Shown here one piece after another: positions 19,280 to 28,959 of a stretch of 64,000 nucleotides of DNA. The notes under the pieces were generated by a model. The model was not told the DNA's origin, ran no database searches, and saw nothing but the letters and a program-made list of their open reading frames with translations. Position numbers and translations under genes: made by a program. Location of the stretch: assembly GCA_004298155.1 (NCBI GenBank), contig SCRD01000010.1:1-64000 (forward strand), written 5' to 3'. Each line of letters starts with the position of its first letter. The first letter of the stretch is position 1. The stretch comes from Acidobacteriota bacterium. GTDB taxonomy: Bacteria; Acidobacteriota; Terriglobia; UBA7540.

Positions 19280-19645
19280 TTACTGGGTCGCGTTTAACCA
19301 TCCTTGCCGGATTTTCACTTGCTCTTCCGTGGCCCCGGGCAGCTCCATGATCGAATACTCATCGGGCTGCGGTGGATCGAGCTGAAAAGTAACAAAAAAG
19401 CGGCCTTCGTGGCGCTCCATCTCAAAGGGAACTTTAGCGTCTGCCGGGTAGATGTTTAGCCTGTCGGCCAGACTTTCAGTAGCGAGTGACTGGTCATCCA
19501 CAGTAAAAGAAAAGTGATCTTGTAGCACGAATTTTCTTTTACTGGGATTCCAGAAGTTTGGAATAGGAACTTGCAATTTTTTCACTCTGCAACGGGCGAG
19601 TGGTTTGCGCGAGCCCGATCGCGGGCCGGCAATTGTCTCGAGCAT
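19280..19645 (-). CDS. Hypothetical protein downstream of the DUF885 peptidase
   Basis: 121 aa if started at ATG 19645, 4 bp after the DUF885 stop; the frame is open to 19714, but that would overlap the peptidase. It is not recognised. The C-terminal two thirds have balanced composition with a beta-rich look (FVLQDHFSFTVDDQ, EGRFFVTFQLDPPQ) and end in EEQVKIRQGWLNATQ; the first 35 residues are Arg-rich and may not be translated. No signal peptide and no convincing SD. Could be a small translationally coupled protein or a chance frame. Confidence 0.4.
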   Translation of the reverse strand: MLETIAGPRSGSRKPLARCRVKKLQVPIPNFWNPSKRKFVLQDHFSFTVDDQSLATESLADRLNIYPADAKVPFEMERHEGRFFVTFQLDPPQPDEYSIMELPGATEEQVKIRQGWLNATQ

Positions 19646-19649
19646 CGTG

Positions 19650-21461
19650 CTATAGGACTGGGGTCCTGTCCTGCAAAATCTGTTCGCGGACCAGCTTGAC
19701 TGGCACGATGCCATAACTCAGGAACTGATCGTGGAACGCTTTCAAATTGAAATTATCGCCAAGCTTCTTCTTATAGTCCTCCCGCAGTTTCATAATCTCC
19801 AGCTTGCCAAGCGTATAAGCCAGGTAGGTGGGATCGAAGGTCCCGCGCATCGCTTCGCGCTCCGCGTTTGCCGTTTCCATGTAGGCTTCCTGTTGGAACA
19901 GATTGGAGGCCTGCTCGATCGTCATGCCCTGCGTGTGCAACTGGATTCCAGCCAGGTAGCGGCACACCCGCATGAGCGCCGCCTGGAGCTGCACCAGCAG
20001 CAGGTTGGGATCACCTTCGCCGTAGCCCTCTTCCAGCATCATCTCTTCGCAGTAATGGGCCCAACCTTCCACGCTGGTACTCATGCCGTTCATTGTGGAA
20101 CCAAGTTTTCTCGCCTTTGTAGGCGCCTGCTTCAGCCACAGGAACTGCACGTAGTGGCCTGGGTAAACCTCGTGGATGGCAACGACCCGTGTGGAGAACG
20201 GGTTAAAAAACCGGAGCAGCTGCTGTTTCCTTTCTTCGTCCCAGGCGGGATTGGGCAGCGTGACATAAAAAAATGACTGGATTGAATGGTCCTCGAATGG
20301 CCCCGGCGTATCCATCGATGCGAAAGTGAGCCCGCGCATGAAGGGCGGCGATCCCATCACCTGCGGGATGGGTGCCGCAGGGACCGTCACAATTTCATGG
20401 GAGAGCAGGAATTGCCGGAGGCTGTCGAGCACGGTTTGGGTATTTCCAATCACCTGGTCTGCCGCCGGAGCGGTTTGCTTAATGCTCTGAAGCACCTGAA
20501 GAGGAGTTTTTGTAGGGTCGATGATGTTGGCCGCTTGTTTGAAAAGCGACTGCACGCGGCGCATCTCTTTGTAGCCGATTTTCAACAGGTCTTTAACTGG
20601 AATGTCGACCATCTCGTCATAGAGGAGCTTTTTCCGGAAAATCTCGGCGCCAAGAGCGAAATTGCCTTGCGACTGGAGCGTGAGACCCGTCTGCAGGTAT
20701 TTGAGAAACTGCTGGTACGCCGACACGGCGTTCTGGTTCACCTTTTCAAATTCTGTTTTCAGTGCCGGGCTCTCTGCGCCGGCCACGGCATGCGGCAGGA
20801 CATTCTGAAGGAAATCAAGCTGTGCCTGGGCCTGTTCAATGGCAACTCTGGTATAGACGGCAGGAGGGCCCACCACGTTTGCCCTCGCGTTGTTCAAGAT
20901 TTCAGGCACGCGGCGTTCGCGGACAATCAATGATTTCAATCGGTCGTCGAGCGGAGCAAAATCACGCTCGACCAAGGTATACAAGGCAGTCGCCGCCTGG
21001 GCGTTGTAAAACCCTGGATCTTTTGCCCACATTCGGATATCAGCCAGATCAAGCAGGCGCCCGTTAATCAGGCTTGCTAGTACCGTGGCGTCAAGCAGGT
21101 TGTTCTGGGACAACCCGTCGCTCGGTATCCTCGCCAGCTCTCTAAGCGCCCTCTGGTTGCGTGCAATTTCATTTTGAATGTCTGTCTGCGAATAGGCGGG
21201 AAGTTCGCCATCGTATTTGTGAATGCCCGCGCTGGTGGCCCTGGCGGGATTAAACTGGAAAAAGCCATCGAAGTATTCATCGACAAATTTCTCAAATGCC
21301 TGGTCGGATGCAGAAGGCTGCGCAGCTTGGTATAAAGGCGCTGTGGCCTGCGCTTCGACCGGGCCTGGCATAGTCTGGGCCTTGGTTCTTGCGACGGTGC
21401 TTCCGGCGGCCAACGCCGAGACCATTGTCAATATTGAATCCCGGCGTGTCATTTTCTGCAT
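19650..21461 (-). CDS. DUF885 family metallopeptidase-like protein, exported
   Basis: 603 aa. The N-terminus MTRRDSILTMVSALAAGS looks like a twin-arginine or Sec signal, so a periplasmic location is expected. DUF885 signatures are HEVYPGHYVQF (metal-binding HExxxGH, about 433-443), EGWAHYCEEMM (about 471-481) and a helical C-terminus with ETANAEREAMRGTFDPTYLAYTLGK. The family is thought to be zinc carboxypeptidase-like, distantly related to M32 enzymes. It lies 15 bp after the penicillin acylase gene on the same strand, suggesting joint expression of two secreted amide-bond hydrolases. Confidence 0.9.
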   Translation of the reverse strand: MQKMTRRDSILTMVSALAAGSTVARTKAQTMPGPVEAQATAPLYQAAQPSASDQAFEKFVDEYFDGFFQFNPARATSAGIHKYDGELPAYSQTDIQNEIARNQRALRELARIPSDGLSQNNLLDATVLASLINGRLLDLADIRMWAKDPGFYNAQAATALYTLVERDFAPLDDRLKSLIVRERRVPEILNNARANVVGPPAVYTRVAIEQAQAQLDFLQNVLPHAVAGAESPALKTEFEKVNQNAVSAYQQFLKYLQTGLTLQSQGNFALGAEIFRKKLLYDEMVDIPVKDLLKIGYKEMRRVQSLFKQAANIIDPTKTPLQVLQSIKQTAPAADQVIGNTQTVLDSLRQFLLSHEIVTVPAAPIPQVMGSPPFMRGLTFASMDTPGPFEDHSIQSFFYVTLPNPAWDEERKQQLLRFFNPFSTRVVAIHEVYPGHYVQFLWLKQAPTKARKLGSTMNGMSTSVEGWAHYCEEMMLEEGYGEGDPNLLLVQLQAALMRVCRYLAGIQLHTQGMTIEQASNLFQQEAYMETANAEREAMRGTFDPTYLAYTLGKLEIMKLREDYKKKLGDNFNLKAFHDQFLSYGIVPVKLVREQILQDRTPVL

Positions 21462-21476
21462 TTTTTAGTTTGTCCC

Positions 21477-23996
21477 TTAATGCCTGGTCTCATGCATTTC
21501 CACCGGATTTGCCGTTGCCGGTTCAAGTGCCAGTCGATGAACTGCCGCTTTTTGCACGGCCTCATCACTGAACAGCATCGGAAAGCTCTGGCCATGATAC
21601 CAAGCTTCGAACTGATCTTTGTAGTATGGGCTGAACGGCTGTGCTGACTCTCCGAGCGTAATGTTTTGGACAGAGCTGTCAATTTCTCCGAGATCGACCA
21701 CCATGCGCATGGAAGGCCCTACTCCGCCAGCAGCGCGTTTGATAGTGTTGGCCGTTCCAGATTCAGGAAAAGGACCCACATTCAATATCCACCCCAGTGG
21801 CCGCAAGGCTCCTCCCAGCGGATGGCGGAATGTTAAGGGTATCGTGACGCCCCACCTCCAGGCGTTGTGATCATTGGCTCCAACGAGTTTTGGAATTTGT
21901 CCGACGGCTTCTTCCAGGCTCTTCATTAGAGTCTGGTTAAAGTTGCTGTCGCCGGGCGGCAACCACCGGTCCAGGTTGTTATCGATCACGTTCTGCAAAA
22001 AAACGGTGCTCATTGGACAGCGATACCCGGAAAGATTGTTCCCAAGCCTGGGCGCAAGGATGCGATGAAGAAGGGTCGTCTTTGTGAGTTCACACACCAG
22101 CGTGGCAGCGGAATCAAAAGTTGCCTCGCCGTTCCACGCCCGTAGTTTTTCTATGGCAAACCGGACGTCGGGCTCCCGGGGCAGGGATTCCTTAGCGGCG
22201 GCAATCAATCGCTCGCGCAGCCACTCATCGTCCAGCGGATGAATGTCCATCTGGATCATCAGCATGTCCCAGACGGTGAAAGACGTTCCGGCTTCCAAAA
22301 GCTGATAAATACGTGCTGTCCGGTAGGGAGCACCCCACGTCGAGGTGATGAAGTAGGGATAATCGTCGGGTACAACTCGGCCGTTGGCCGTTGCTAGAAC
22401 GCCGTCTTTCGGATTGTAAGCGTGCGGAAGGTCCTGAAAGGGAACCATTCCAAGCCACTCGTAATTGTCGCTTGAACCGGGAACGGGAACGCTGCCATCA
22501 CCGCGTTTCCGGATGGGAACCCAGCCGGCTGCATAGAAGCCGATGTTTCCTTCAGTGTCGGCGTAGACAAAATTCTGCATCGGCCCCGCAAAATCTCGCA
22601 GAGCATCCGTGAACTCTTTCCAGTTCCGGGCCTGGTCAATCTTTAAAAAAGGAAAGTGCAGCGCGTGTGGCAACAGGGCTGTCCAGGCAAGAGCGAAGTG
22701 CCGACTGCCGGTATCTCGAAGGATTGGCCCGTGCCGGGTGGATTTTACCACCATGACCTCATCCAATTTCCCGCGGACTTTGATCCTCTCAGTTCTTTCA
22801 TTGTCTTCAACCCATTTGCCATCAGAAAAATATTGATGCGGGTTCTCGGAGTTGAAAGATTCCTCGTACAGGTCTTGCACATCAGGGTCGGTATTCGTTA
22901 CCCCCCAGGCGACGTGGCGATTGTGTCCGATGATAACCATTGGCAACCCCGGAAGGCTTGCGCCGCTCACGTCTACGCCGGGAGCCTGCAAATGGACCAT
23001 GTACCAAATGCTCGGAACACCAAGAGGAAGATGCGGGTCGTTCGCAAGCAAAGGCTTTCCGGACCGCGTATGGGTTCCGCTCACCACCCAGTTGTTGCTG
23101 CCCACGCCGGTGTAGGAGCTTGAGGACTCCAAAGCCTGCAGCATGGGATCAAGACCGTCGAGGCCTCCTTCCAACGAGGTCGTTACTCCGCCCGTCGGCA
23201 GCGGAAATTGCGGCTGGAGCGACACGGCGATAGAAGACTGGTCTCCCGCCGGCTTAGCTGGTACTGAAGAACCGGAGGGCAGTTGGGCCACGGGGTGGTC
23301 CAGGGGCGAATGGGCAGGAAACAGGTCACTTTCAAGCTGCGGATTACCCAACTTTCGCCGCACTCGCTCGCGCATCAGTTCGTCCTGCCAGGATGTGTTC
23401 AACAGCCGGGCCATGTTCAGGGCTACTTCCAGCGAGTCGGACTCGCGCCAGGGCTCAGGATGATAACGCAGGAGCAGAAACTCGACCGGAAGGCGGTCCT
23501 GATGGGTCGAGATGAACGCGTTGACGCCCTGGGCATAATCGCGCAGCAGGTTCTGCTCTTCAGAATCGAGGTCCTTTACGCCACGCTCGGCAGCCTGCTT
23601 CATCCCAAGGGTCCGGTTTTCATTATCAGAATGGAGTGTGCGCGGCCCGAACAACTCCGACAGGCGGCCCTGCGCAATCCTGCGGCTCAAGTCCATTTGC
23701 CACAGGCGGTCCTGTGCGGTGACGTATCCCTGCGCGAACATCAGGTCTGCGAGCGAAGAGGCTCGAATGTGCGGCACCCCGTGCGCGTCACGCAGGACCT
23801 CAATTTTACTTTGGATTCCCTGCAGCCTTAAGGTTCCATCCAGCCGAGGCAGACAATCATGAACGCGCCAGCAAATCCACAATCCTGCCGCGGCCAATAA
23901 CATGACAAATGCAATGGAGACCGACAGTCCCACCGGGCGCAACGGCCGGCGGGTTGAGCGCGGAGCCTGTGAAACCTTAGGTGGATGCGTCGCCAT
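21477..23996 (-). CDS. Penicillin acylase family protein (Ntn hydrolase)
   Basis: 839 aa, typical precursor length. A membrane/signal segment at about 25-45 (SVSIAFVMLLAAAGLWICW) puts it in the envelope. Alpha region up to residue 299, then SNNWVVSG: Ser300 becomes the N-terminal nucleophile after self-cleavage. LLANDPHLPLGVPS and GHNRHVAWGVTNT follow as in the family (calcium/oxyanion region). Such enzymes hydrolyse acyl amides, including beta-lactams and acyl-homoserine lactones; the substrate is not predictable. First gene of a pair with DUF885. Confidence 0.94.
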   Translation of the reverse strand: MATHPPKVSQAPRSTRRPLRPVGLSVSIAFVMLLAAAGLWICWRVHDCLPRLDGTLRLQGIQSKIEVLRDAHGVPHIRASSLADLMFAQGYVTAQDRLWQMDLSRRIAQGRLSELFGPRTLHSDNENRTLGMKQAAERGVKDLDSEEQNLLRDYAQGVNAFISTHQDRLPVEFLLLRYHPEPWRESDSLEVALNMARLLNTSWQDELMRERVRRKLGNPQLESDLFPAHSPLDHPVAQLPSGSSVPAKPAGDQSSIAVSLQPQFPLPTGGVTTSLEGGLDGLDPMLQALESSSSYTGVGSNNWVVSGTHTRSGKPLLANDPHLPLGVPSIWYMVHLQAPGVDVSGASLPGLPMVIIGHNRHVAWGVTNTDPDVQDLYEESFNSENPHQYFSDGKWVEDNERTERIKVRGKLDEVMVVKSTRHGPILRDTGSRHFALAWTALLPHALHFPFLKIDQARNWKEFTDALRDFAGPMQNFVYADTEGNIGFYAAGWVPIRKRGDGSVPVPGSSDNYEWLGMVPFQDLPHAYNPKDGVLATANGRVVPDDYPYFITSTWGAPYRTARIYQLLEAGTSFTVWDMLMIQMDIHPLDDEWLRERLIAAAKESLPREPDVRFAIEKLRAWNGEATFDSAATLVCELTKTTLLHRILAPRLGNNLSGYRCPMSTVFLQNVIDNNLDRWLPPGDSNFNQTLMKSLEEAVGQIPKLVGANDHNAWRWGVTIPLTFRHPLGGALRPLGWILNVGPFPESGTANTIKRAAGGVGPSMRMVVDLGEIDSSVQNITLGESAQPFSPYYKDQFEAWYHGQSFPMLFSDEAVQKAAVHRLALEPATANPVEMHETRH

Positions 23997-24525
23997 TGTC
24001 AGGAAGGAACAAAGGCCTTAGCAGGTGAATTGCCCGGCACGCCCGGAGGAAGGATAGTATTGAAAATCCTCCAACTCTGCAACGAGCCTCGATAAAACAT
24101 CATCGCGTTTGCAACGGCACACGCCTGAGACCCTGCGACTCCATGGTGCGGTTTCCCTATGAACAGTTGCAGCGAGGCGGCTGGCTTGCTTTTCTCTGAT
24201 CTCCCATCAAATCAAGAAGTAGAACCTAATCCTTGGCATATGGAAAATGTGGCCCTCGGCAATTTTCGTACCGCTCGCCTGCTACCCGGCCGGTCAAGAA
24301 GCCGTTTCGTCACTGGGTTGCGCGCCTGGTTATTATACCGGGGAAATACCGTTTCAGATAATGCAAGGCACTAGAGTGAGGAAGCCAAGTAGCCGATGAA
24401 ATTTGAATATGGCGCCATGGGGGACATCGGTTAACCCGTGCCTGCTGGGTCGGACAATCTTGCGAGTGCCAGAACATGCACGGCTTCGTTCGTTGCCGCG
24501 TGGCAATGCGAACAGCAAGAATCGA
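23997..24525. other. Intergenic region before the pilin genes
   Basis: About 530 bp between the divergent penicillin acylase and the first pilin gene. It contains the upstream open part of the FimT-like frame (24403-24525), which is not pilin-like. Promoters for both directions are expected; a TTATAATAACC-like patch (minus strand, around 24330) is the only AT-rich feature seen. No RNA gene or repeat recognised. Confidence 0.4.
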
Positions 24526-25149
24526 ATGGCTTCCTGCCGGGAGCGCGCCTTCACGTTGCTTGAGGTTCTCATCGTGGCCGCAATTTTTGGAATTATTGCG
24601 ACAATGGCAATCCCGCAGGCCTATTATGCCGTCAAGGCTTACCGGCTGCACGCCGACGCTTCGGCGCTTGCGAACCAGTTGAATATCGCGCGCATGAGAG
24701 CGGCATCGCAGTTTGCGCCTTACCGCGAAGTTGTCAATGCCTCTTCCGGGACCTACTGGCGGGAACAGCTCTGTGGCGGCACCTCCACCAGTACCGATTC
24801 CGCATGCTCCTCAGCCTACAACGCCCTGACGGCGGCAGATATTGAAGGCGGAACGCAATACGCAACGGAAGGCAACAGATTCTCAAGCTGCCGCCCGTCG
24901 TTCCTCGGCGCAAGCAGCTATCCGGGAACAATTCAGGCGGACCCGAGCCCCTGCCCGGACCCGATTGAAATCTATTTCAACACGCGGGGTGCTCCGGTGG
25001 ACAGCAGTGGCAACCCGCTCGGCAATGGAGGAGCGGTGATTTACTTTTGCAACCAGTACGACATGGTGGACGCTGTGACGGTGTCGATTGGCGGAGCCAT
25101 CACCGTGTGGAACTGGGACACGGCCAGCAGTTCCTGGGTGAAGCGATAA
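24526..25149 (+). CDS. GspH/FimT-type pseudopilin
   Basis: 207 aa when started at ATG 24526, which leaves an 8-residue leader (MASCRERA) before FTLLEVLIVAAIFGIIATMA, the hydrophobic N-methylation helix with the conserved Glu5. The residue before the cut is Ala rather than the usual Gly. The globular part has three Cys and a long Ser/Thr-rich loop, as in FimT/GspH minor pilins. The frame is open to 24403, but that stretch does not look like a leader. First of four genes that should supply a type IV pilus or type II secretion tip complex. Confidence 0.82.
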   Translation: MASCRERAFTLLEVLIVAAIFGIIATMAIPQAYYAVKAYRLHADASALANQLNIARMRAASQFAPYREVVNASSGTYWREQLCGGTSTSTDSACSSAYNALTAADIEGGTQYATEGNRFSSCRPSFLGASSYPGTIQADPSPCPDPIEIYFNTRGAPVDSSGNPLGNGGAVIYFCNQYDMVDAVTVSIGGAITVWNWDTASSSWVKR

Positions 25150-25187
25150 ACGGTCCCTTTATGATGAGAGTGCGTGAGGTAAGCGAA

Positions 25188-25778
25188 ATGCAAAGCCCGG
25201 CCAACGAAAGCGGCGTCACACTGATTGAGACGCTGATCGCTGTGTTGATTGCCGCCGTTGGGCTGTTCAGCGTGGGCGGCCTCATCTTTCAGGGGACGGT
25301 GACCAACAAGAACCAGGGCACGGAGGTGACGCGGGCGGCCATTTACGCGCAGGACAAGATGGAAAAGCTGCTGTCTCTCAACTTCAGCAACTGCACGCAG
25401 GCGGCCTCCGCCCAGCCATCCAGTTGCAACACCACCAACGTCACCGCGGCTGGATGGACAGAAGGCCTGCTTGCCGGGGGAGCCATCGGCCCCTCCGTCC
25501 AGGCCACCTGCCCGGGTTCCGGGGCTTCGGTCGGATACATTGATTTTCTCGACGGCAACGGCATCCAGCTTCCCGGCTCGACAGCGGCCACCAGTTGCTC
25601 TGCAGTTACGCCCTCGACCATTTCATACGTACGGATGTGGCAGATCATGGATGTAGCCTCCACGGGAGGCCCCATCCTGAAGCAGATTTCCGTTGCGGTC
25701 TATTCCCAGTCGGCAGTGAATACCAGTTCCGGCAAGCCGGTGGTGATACTGACCAGTTTGCTGTCTAATCCGAACTAG
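25188..25778 (+). CDS. PilV-type minor pilin
   Basis: 196 aa from ATG 25188, which has GAGG 9 nt upstream; ATG 25161 would add nine residues. The prepilin site is ANESG|VTLIETLIAVLIAAVGLFSVGG with Gly at -1 and Glu at +5. After the helix comes QDKMEKLLSLNFSNC, typical of PilV, and a Gly/Ser/Thr-rich body. Processed by prepilin peptidase, inner membrane then pilus tip. 38 bp after the FimT-like gene. Confidence 0.85.
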   Translation: MQSPANESGVTLIETLIAVLIAAVGLFSVGGLIFQGTVTNKNQGTEVTRAAIYAQDKMEKLLSLNFSNCTQAASAQPSSCNTTNVTAAGWTEGLLAGGAIGPSVQATCPGSGASVGYIDFLDGNGIQLPGSTAATSCSAVTPSTISYVRMWQIMDVASTGGPILKQISVAVYSQSAVNTSSGKPVVILTSLLSNPN

Positions 25779-25789
25779 GAAAGCGACAT

Positions 25790-26857
25790 ATGAAACAGGG
25801 CCAGAATTTACGGAGGGATTTTCCGACTGGATTTTCGCTGGTCGAGTTTCTGGTCAGCGTGGCCATCATCACTCTTCTGATGTCCGCTGTTTTTCCGTTT
25901 CTTTTTCAGTCCCAGAAAAGATATCAGGCCAACCAGGTGGTTTCAGAGGCGAACCAGAGCGCCCGCGCGGCGATGGAGGTCATGACGCAGGAGATCGGGC
26001 AGGCTGGCTTTAATCCGAATTTCACCAGTGCCAAGACTTCCAACAATACAGTGGCCGTGAGCTCAAACGCGCAATGCGTCACCCTTAGCGACATCAATCA
26101 GATTAATCCCGGTGACTGGCTCACGGTGGATACGGGGCCGAACCAGGAGCTGGTTCAGGTCCTTTCAACCTCGAACGTTTCGGGGACGCCATGCAGTGCC
26201 TCCAATCAGATTGATGCCGTTTTCCTGATGAGCCACTCCGGGTCCGCGACTCCGTTTCCCGTCATCAGCTATAAAATGCCTTACGGCAGCGGCATACTGC
26301 AAGCTTCGGGCACATCAAGCGGCCAGCGGCTGGAATTCTTCGGCGACATCAACCAGGACGGAACCATCCGTTACGTGGTTTACAGCCTGTTGCCCGCCAG
26401 TCCCTCCGTCACGGCCACGATTAATGGGACCACCTATACTTATTGCGACCTTTATCGTTCCGTGACAAGCGTGCCGTTCACGAACCTTCCAGCGCCTTCC
26501 ACCTACACTCCGCCTGCGAATAATCAGGCGTCGCCCCTCGTCACCAACGTCCTCTATAACACCATGAACCAGAGCGGCCCCGCAGGCCAGCCGATTTTTG
26601 CCTACCCCAACCAGATTGTGATCGGGGTTGTGCCCAATCAGATCACCGTGGTCGGGACGGTGGTTGTCACCATCAGCGTTGCTGTAAGCCCCAAGAGTCT
26701 GGAGTCGGGATCTCCGCAATGGTTTACCCTGGCCACTCAAATCCGGCCGTTGAACCTTCAGGCGGCTATTGTTGTGAATAACGCCGGCGGAGCCATCTAT
26801 CTGCCGCCTCTCCCCAAGAGCTTGCCGATGACGTTTCCGTCGAACTATTACCCGTGA
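25790..26857 (+). CDS. PilW-type minor pilin
   Basis: 355 aa. Leader then TG|FSLVEFLVSVAIITLLMSAVF with Gly at -1 and Glu5. ARAAMEVMTQEIGQAGFNPN is the diagnostic PilW region (an assembly helix followed by the GQAGF motif). The remainder is a beta-rich, Ser/Thr/Asn-rich domain ending in a Pro-rich tail. 11 bp after the PilV-like gene, 13 bp before the PilX-like one: one operon. Confidence 0.87.
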   Translation: MKQGQNLRRDFPTGFSLVEFLVSVAIITLLMSAVFPFLFQSQKRYQANQVVSEANQSARAAMEVMTQEIGQAGFNPNFTSAKTSNNTVAVSSNAQCVTLSDINQINPGDWLTVDTGPNQELVQVLSTSNVSGTPCSASNQIDAVFLMSHSGSATPFPVISYKMPYGSGILQASGTSSGQRLEFFGDINQDGTIRYVVYSLLPASPSVTATINGTTYTYCDLYRSVTSVPFTNLPAPSTYTPPANNQASPLVTNVLYNTMNQSGPAGQPIFAYPNQIVIGVVPNQITVVGTVVVTISVAVSPKSLESGSPQWFTLATQIRPLNLQAAIVVNNAGGAIYLPPLPKSLPMTFPSNYYP

Positions 26858-26870
26858 GGAGCAGCCTCCG

Positions 26871-28592
26871 ATGAAAACTTTGCCGTTCAGAAAAATGAGG
26901 CCGTCATGCGTTGGGTGCGAGCATGGCATTGCGCTGATTCTCGTCCTGCTGGCGATGCTGGTCCTTTCCGTCCTGGCCGCGGCCATCGTCTTCACCGCAC
27001 GGTCCGAAACTTTTGCGGCCTATAACTACAAGCTGGACACGCAAGCGGACTATCTGGCCAAGGCGGGAATCCAGCGCGCCGTCAATTGGTTTCGAAGCAC
27101 GCATTACCGGGCCGTTGCGGAGAGCGAGGCCAACACTTATTACCTGGTAACGTCGAGTGGCAGCCCTTTTAATCTCTACACCTCGAACGCCTCGCCGGTG
27201 GTGTGCAAATCCGGCTGCACGAGCAACAATGGCACCGTTCAGCTCATCGGATTCGGCAGCGGGTCATCGAATTTCCCCAGCATCAACAACAGCGAGAGCG
27301 CGGCACGGAAGGTTACCGACGCTTTTGCCTCGGATTTGAATGACCCTGCAAACACCCGCGTCTCCGCCGACGCAAACAATTCCGGCTATTTCAACGTGAA
27401 TGCCGTCCTGTTGAATTACCAGACAGTCAACGTGGGTTACCAGCCTCCGCTTACGACTACGCCTGTCGAGACCTGGCTGATTACTTCCAAGGCGACCTGG
27501 ACAGGGGGTTCGGGTTCGTCCACGAGAATTGCCACTGCTGAGGAACAAGCGATTGTGCAGCCCATTTACATTCCGACCTGGGGCAACGCGCTTTACGGAT
27601 TCTGTTCTGTCACCATGCAGGGGAGCTCTGGCACCTGTACGGATGCCTTCAACTCTTCGCTGGGCGCGTATGGCGGCGGCAACCCGAGCGTGGCCTCGGG
27701 CCAGTGTGATTCCACCACAGCCAGCAACGTGATTGGCGCGGGCGCCAGCGTGGGAGCGAACGGCGGAGTTACGCTGGGGAGCAACGTGACGGTTTCTGGG
27801 GATGTTGTGATCGGCACCGGCGGCAGTTCCGGCTGCACTGCCACCGGCTATAGCGGAAGCACGAGCTCGGTGTTGGGGCAGGTGATCAACGGTCCATATA
27901 AAGCGCCGCCACCCATGCCTTCCTTTCGTTCCAATTTTCCCGGCAGCGCTCCTTCATACTCTCTGAGTTCCGGCAGTGTGCAGGTCCTGCCGGTCGGGGC
28001 GACGTGGTCCAACAATCCATTTCCTCAAACGACGGGCGTGAGTCCTGCGACGAACTCGCCGTGCATGGACACTTCCTGCAACGGCACCTCTACCCATCCC
28101 TACGAAATTTCGAGCATCACGATGTCGGGCGGCGGGGGAGGCAGTAGTACCCCAGTACTGGAACTGGTGGGAGGCTCCAGCCCATTGGATCCGGTCTATT
28201 ACGATATTGGCAGCCTTAGTGAAACTCAGGGCCAGATCAGTGTTTCAGGATACGTTGTCATCAACATCAAGGCCAACTTCAGCATCGGCGGCCTGGGGAT
28301 TGCCAATGGAGTGTCATCCAGCATCCCCCCCGAATGCGTTGTCATCAACTACGTGGGGACAAACAGTGTTTCCATCAGCGGAAACGGGGCTATCTCAGCG
28401 TTGCTGAACGCTCCTAATGCAACTGTCAGCCTGGGTGGAGGCGGCAGCGGAGGTTACTTTGTTGGGGCCGTGCAGGCCAACAACGTGTCTGTTCAGGGCG
28501 GCTACCCCGTCCACTACGATGTTCAACTCACCCACGCCGGCGGAACGATGGGGGTGATGGTGACCTCCGCGTACAGCCGGAAGAAGATGTAG
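26871..28592 (+). CDS. PilX-like pilus assembly protein with long Gly/Ser-rich domain
   Basis: 573 aa, much longer than the ~160-200 aa of classical PilX. The N-terminus CEHG|IALILVLLAMLVLSVLAAAI has Gly before a hydrophobic helix, but lacks Glu5, as PilX/GspK-like proteins can; TARSETFAAYNYKLDTQADYLAKAGIQRAVNWF is the PilX N-domain. From about 230 on, it is a repetitive Gly/Ser/Thr/Val beta-structure (VIGAGASVGANGG, GGGGGSSTP, LGGGGSGGYFVGAV) resembling a bactofilin-like or adhesin-like beta-helix. A tip adhesin is plausible. Last gene of the pilin cluster. Confidence 0.8.
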   Translation: MKTLPFRKMRPSCVGCEHGIALILVLLAMLVLSVLAAAIVFTARSETFAAYNYKLDTQADYLAKAGIQRAVNWFRSTHYRAVAESEANTYYLVTSSGSPFNLYTSNASPVVCKSGCTSNNGTVQLIGFGSGSSNFPSINNSESAARKVTDAFASDLNDPANTRVSADANNSGYFNVNAVLLNYQTVNVGYQPPLTTTPVETWLITSKATWTGGSGSSTRIATAEEQAIVQPIYIPTWGNALYGFCSVTMQGSSGTCTDAFNSSLGAYGGGNPSVASGQCDSTTASNVIGAGASVGANGGVTLGSNVTVSGDVVIGTGGSSGCTATGYSGSTSSVLGQVINGPYKAPPPMPSFRSNFPGSAPSYSLSSGSVQVLPVGATWSNNPFPQTTGVSPATNSPCMDTSCNGTSTHPYEISSITMSGGGGGSSTPVLELVGGSSPLDPVYYDIGSLSETQGQISVSGYVVINIKANFSIGGLGIANGVSSSIPPECVVINYVGTNSVSISGNGAISALLNAPNATVSLGGGGSGGYFVGAVQANNVSVQGGYPVHYDVQLTHAGGTMGVMVTSAYSRKKM

Positions 28593-28959
28593 GAGTCATC
28601 GCTCCCTCCTCTGTAGACTTCAAACTTTCCTTTCACCGTTGCTGCAAGCGCATTTTGATTTATTTTAATTTTCATGGTTTCTAAGTTGGTTAATTTACCA
28701 GTGCTGAACGCCAGCACTTACCGGCCCCCCTTGGCGTGTGGTAATCTTAAGGTGTATGGGGAGGGCTGGCCTGCGTCCGAGGCCCCAAACGAGGGAACCA
28801 TTCGTGGTTGGCCGCTAATTTCACCCGGGCCGGGGGGTAGTGCGCGAGGAAACCCTTCCGAGTTGGAGGCGCATCTTACCTGGTGGCAAAATTAAATTTG
28901 ACCCTCCCCGAACGGATTGAACTCTCGGCAGAAGAGTCGACGAAAGGAGAATCTTTTTC
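28593..28959. other. Intergenic region between pilin operon and HtrA gene
   Basis: 367 bp. No gene recognised. AT-rich piece 28650-28700 contains TTGATTTATTTTAATTTT, possibly promoter material, and AAAATTAAATTTGACC at 28886-28901 lies about 60 bp before the HtrA start. The SD AAAGGAG of htrA is at the end. No terminator hairpin with a T-run was seen. Confidence 0.4.
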
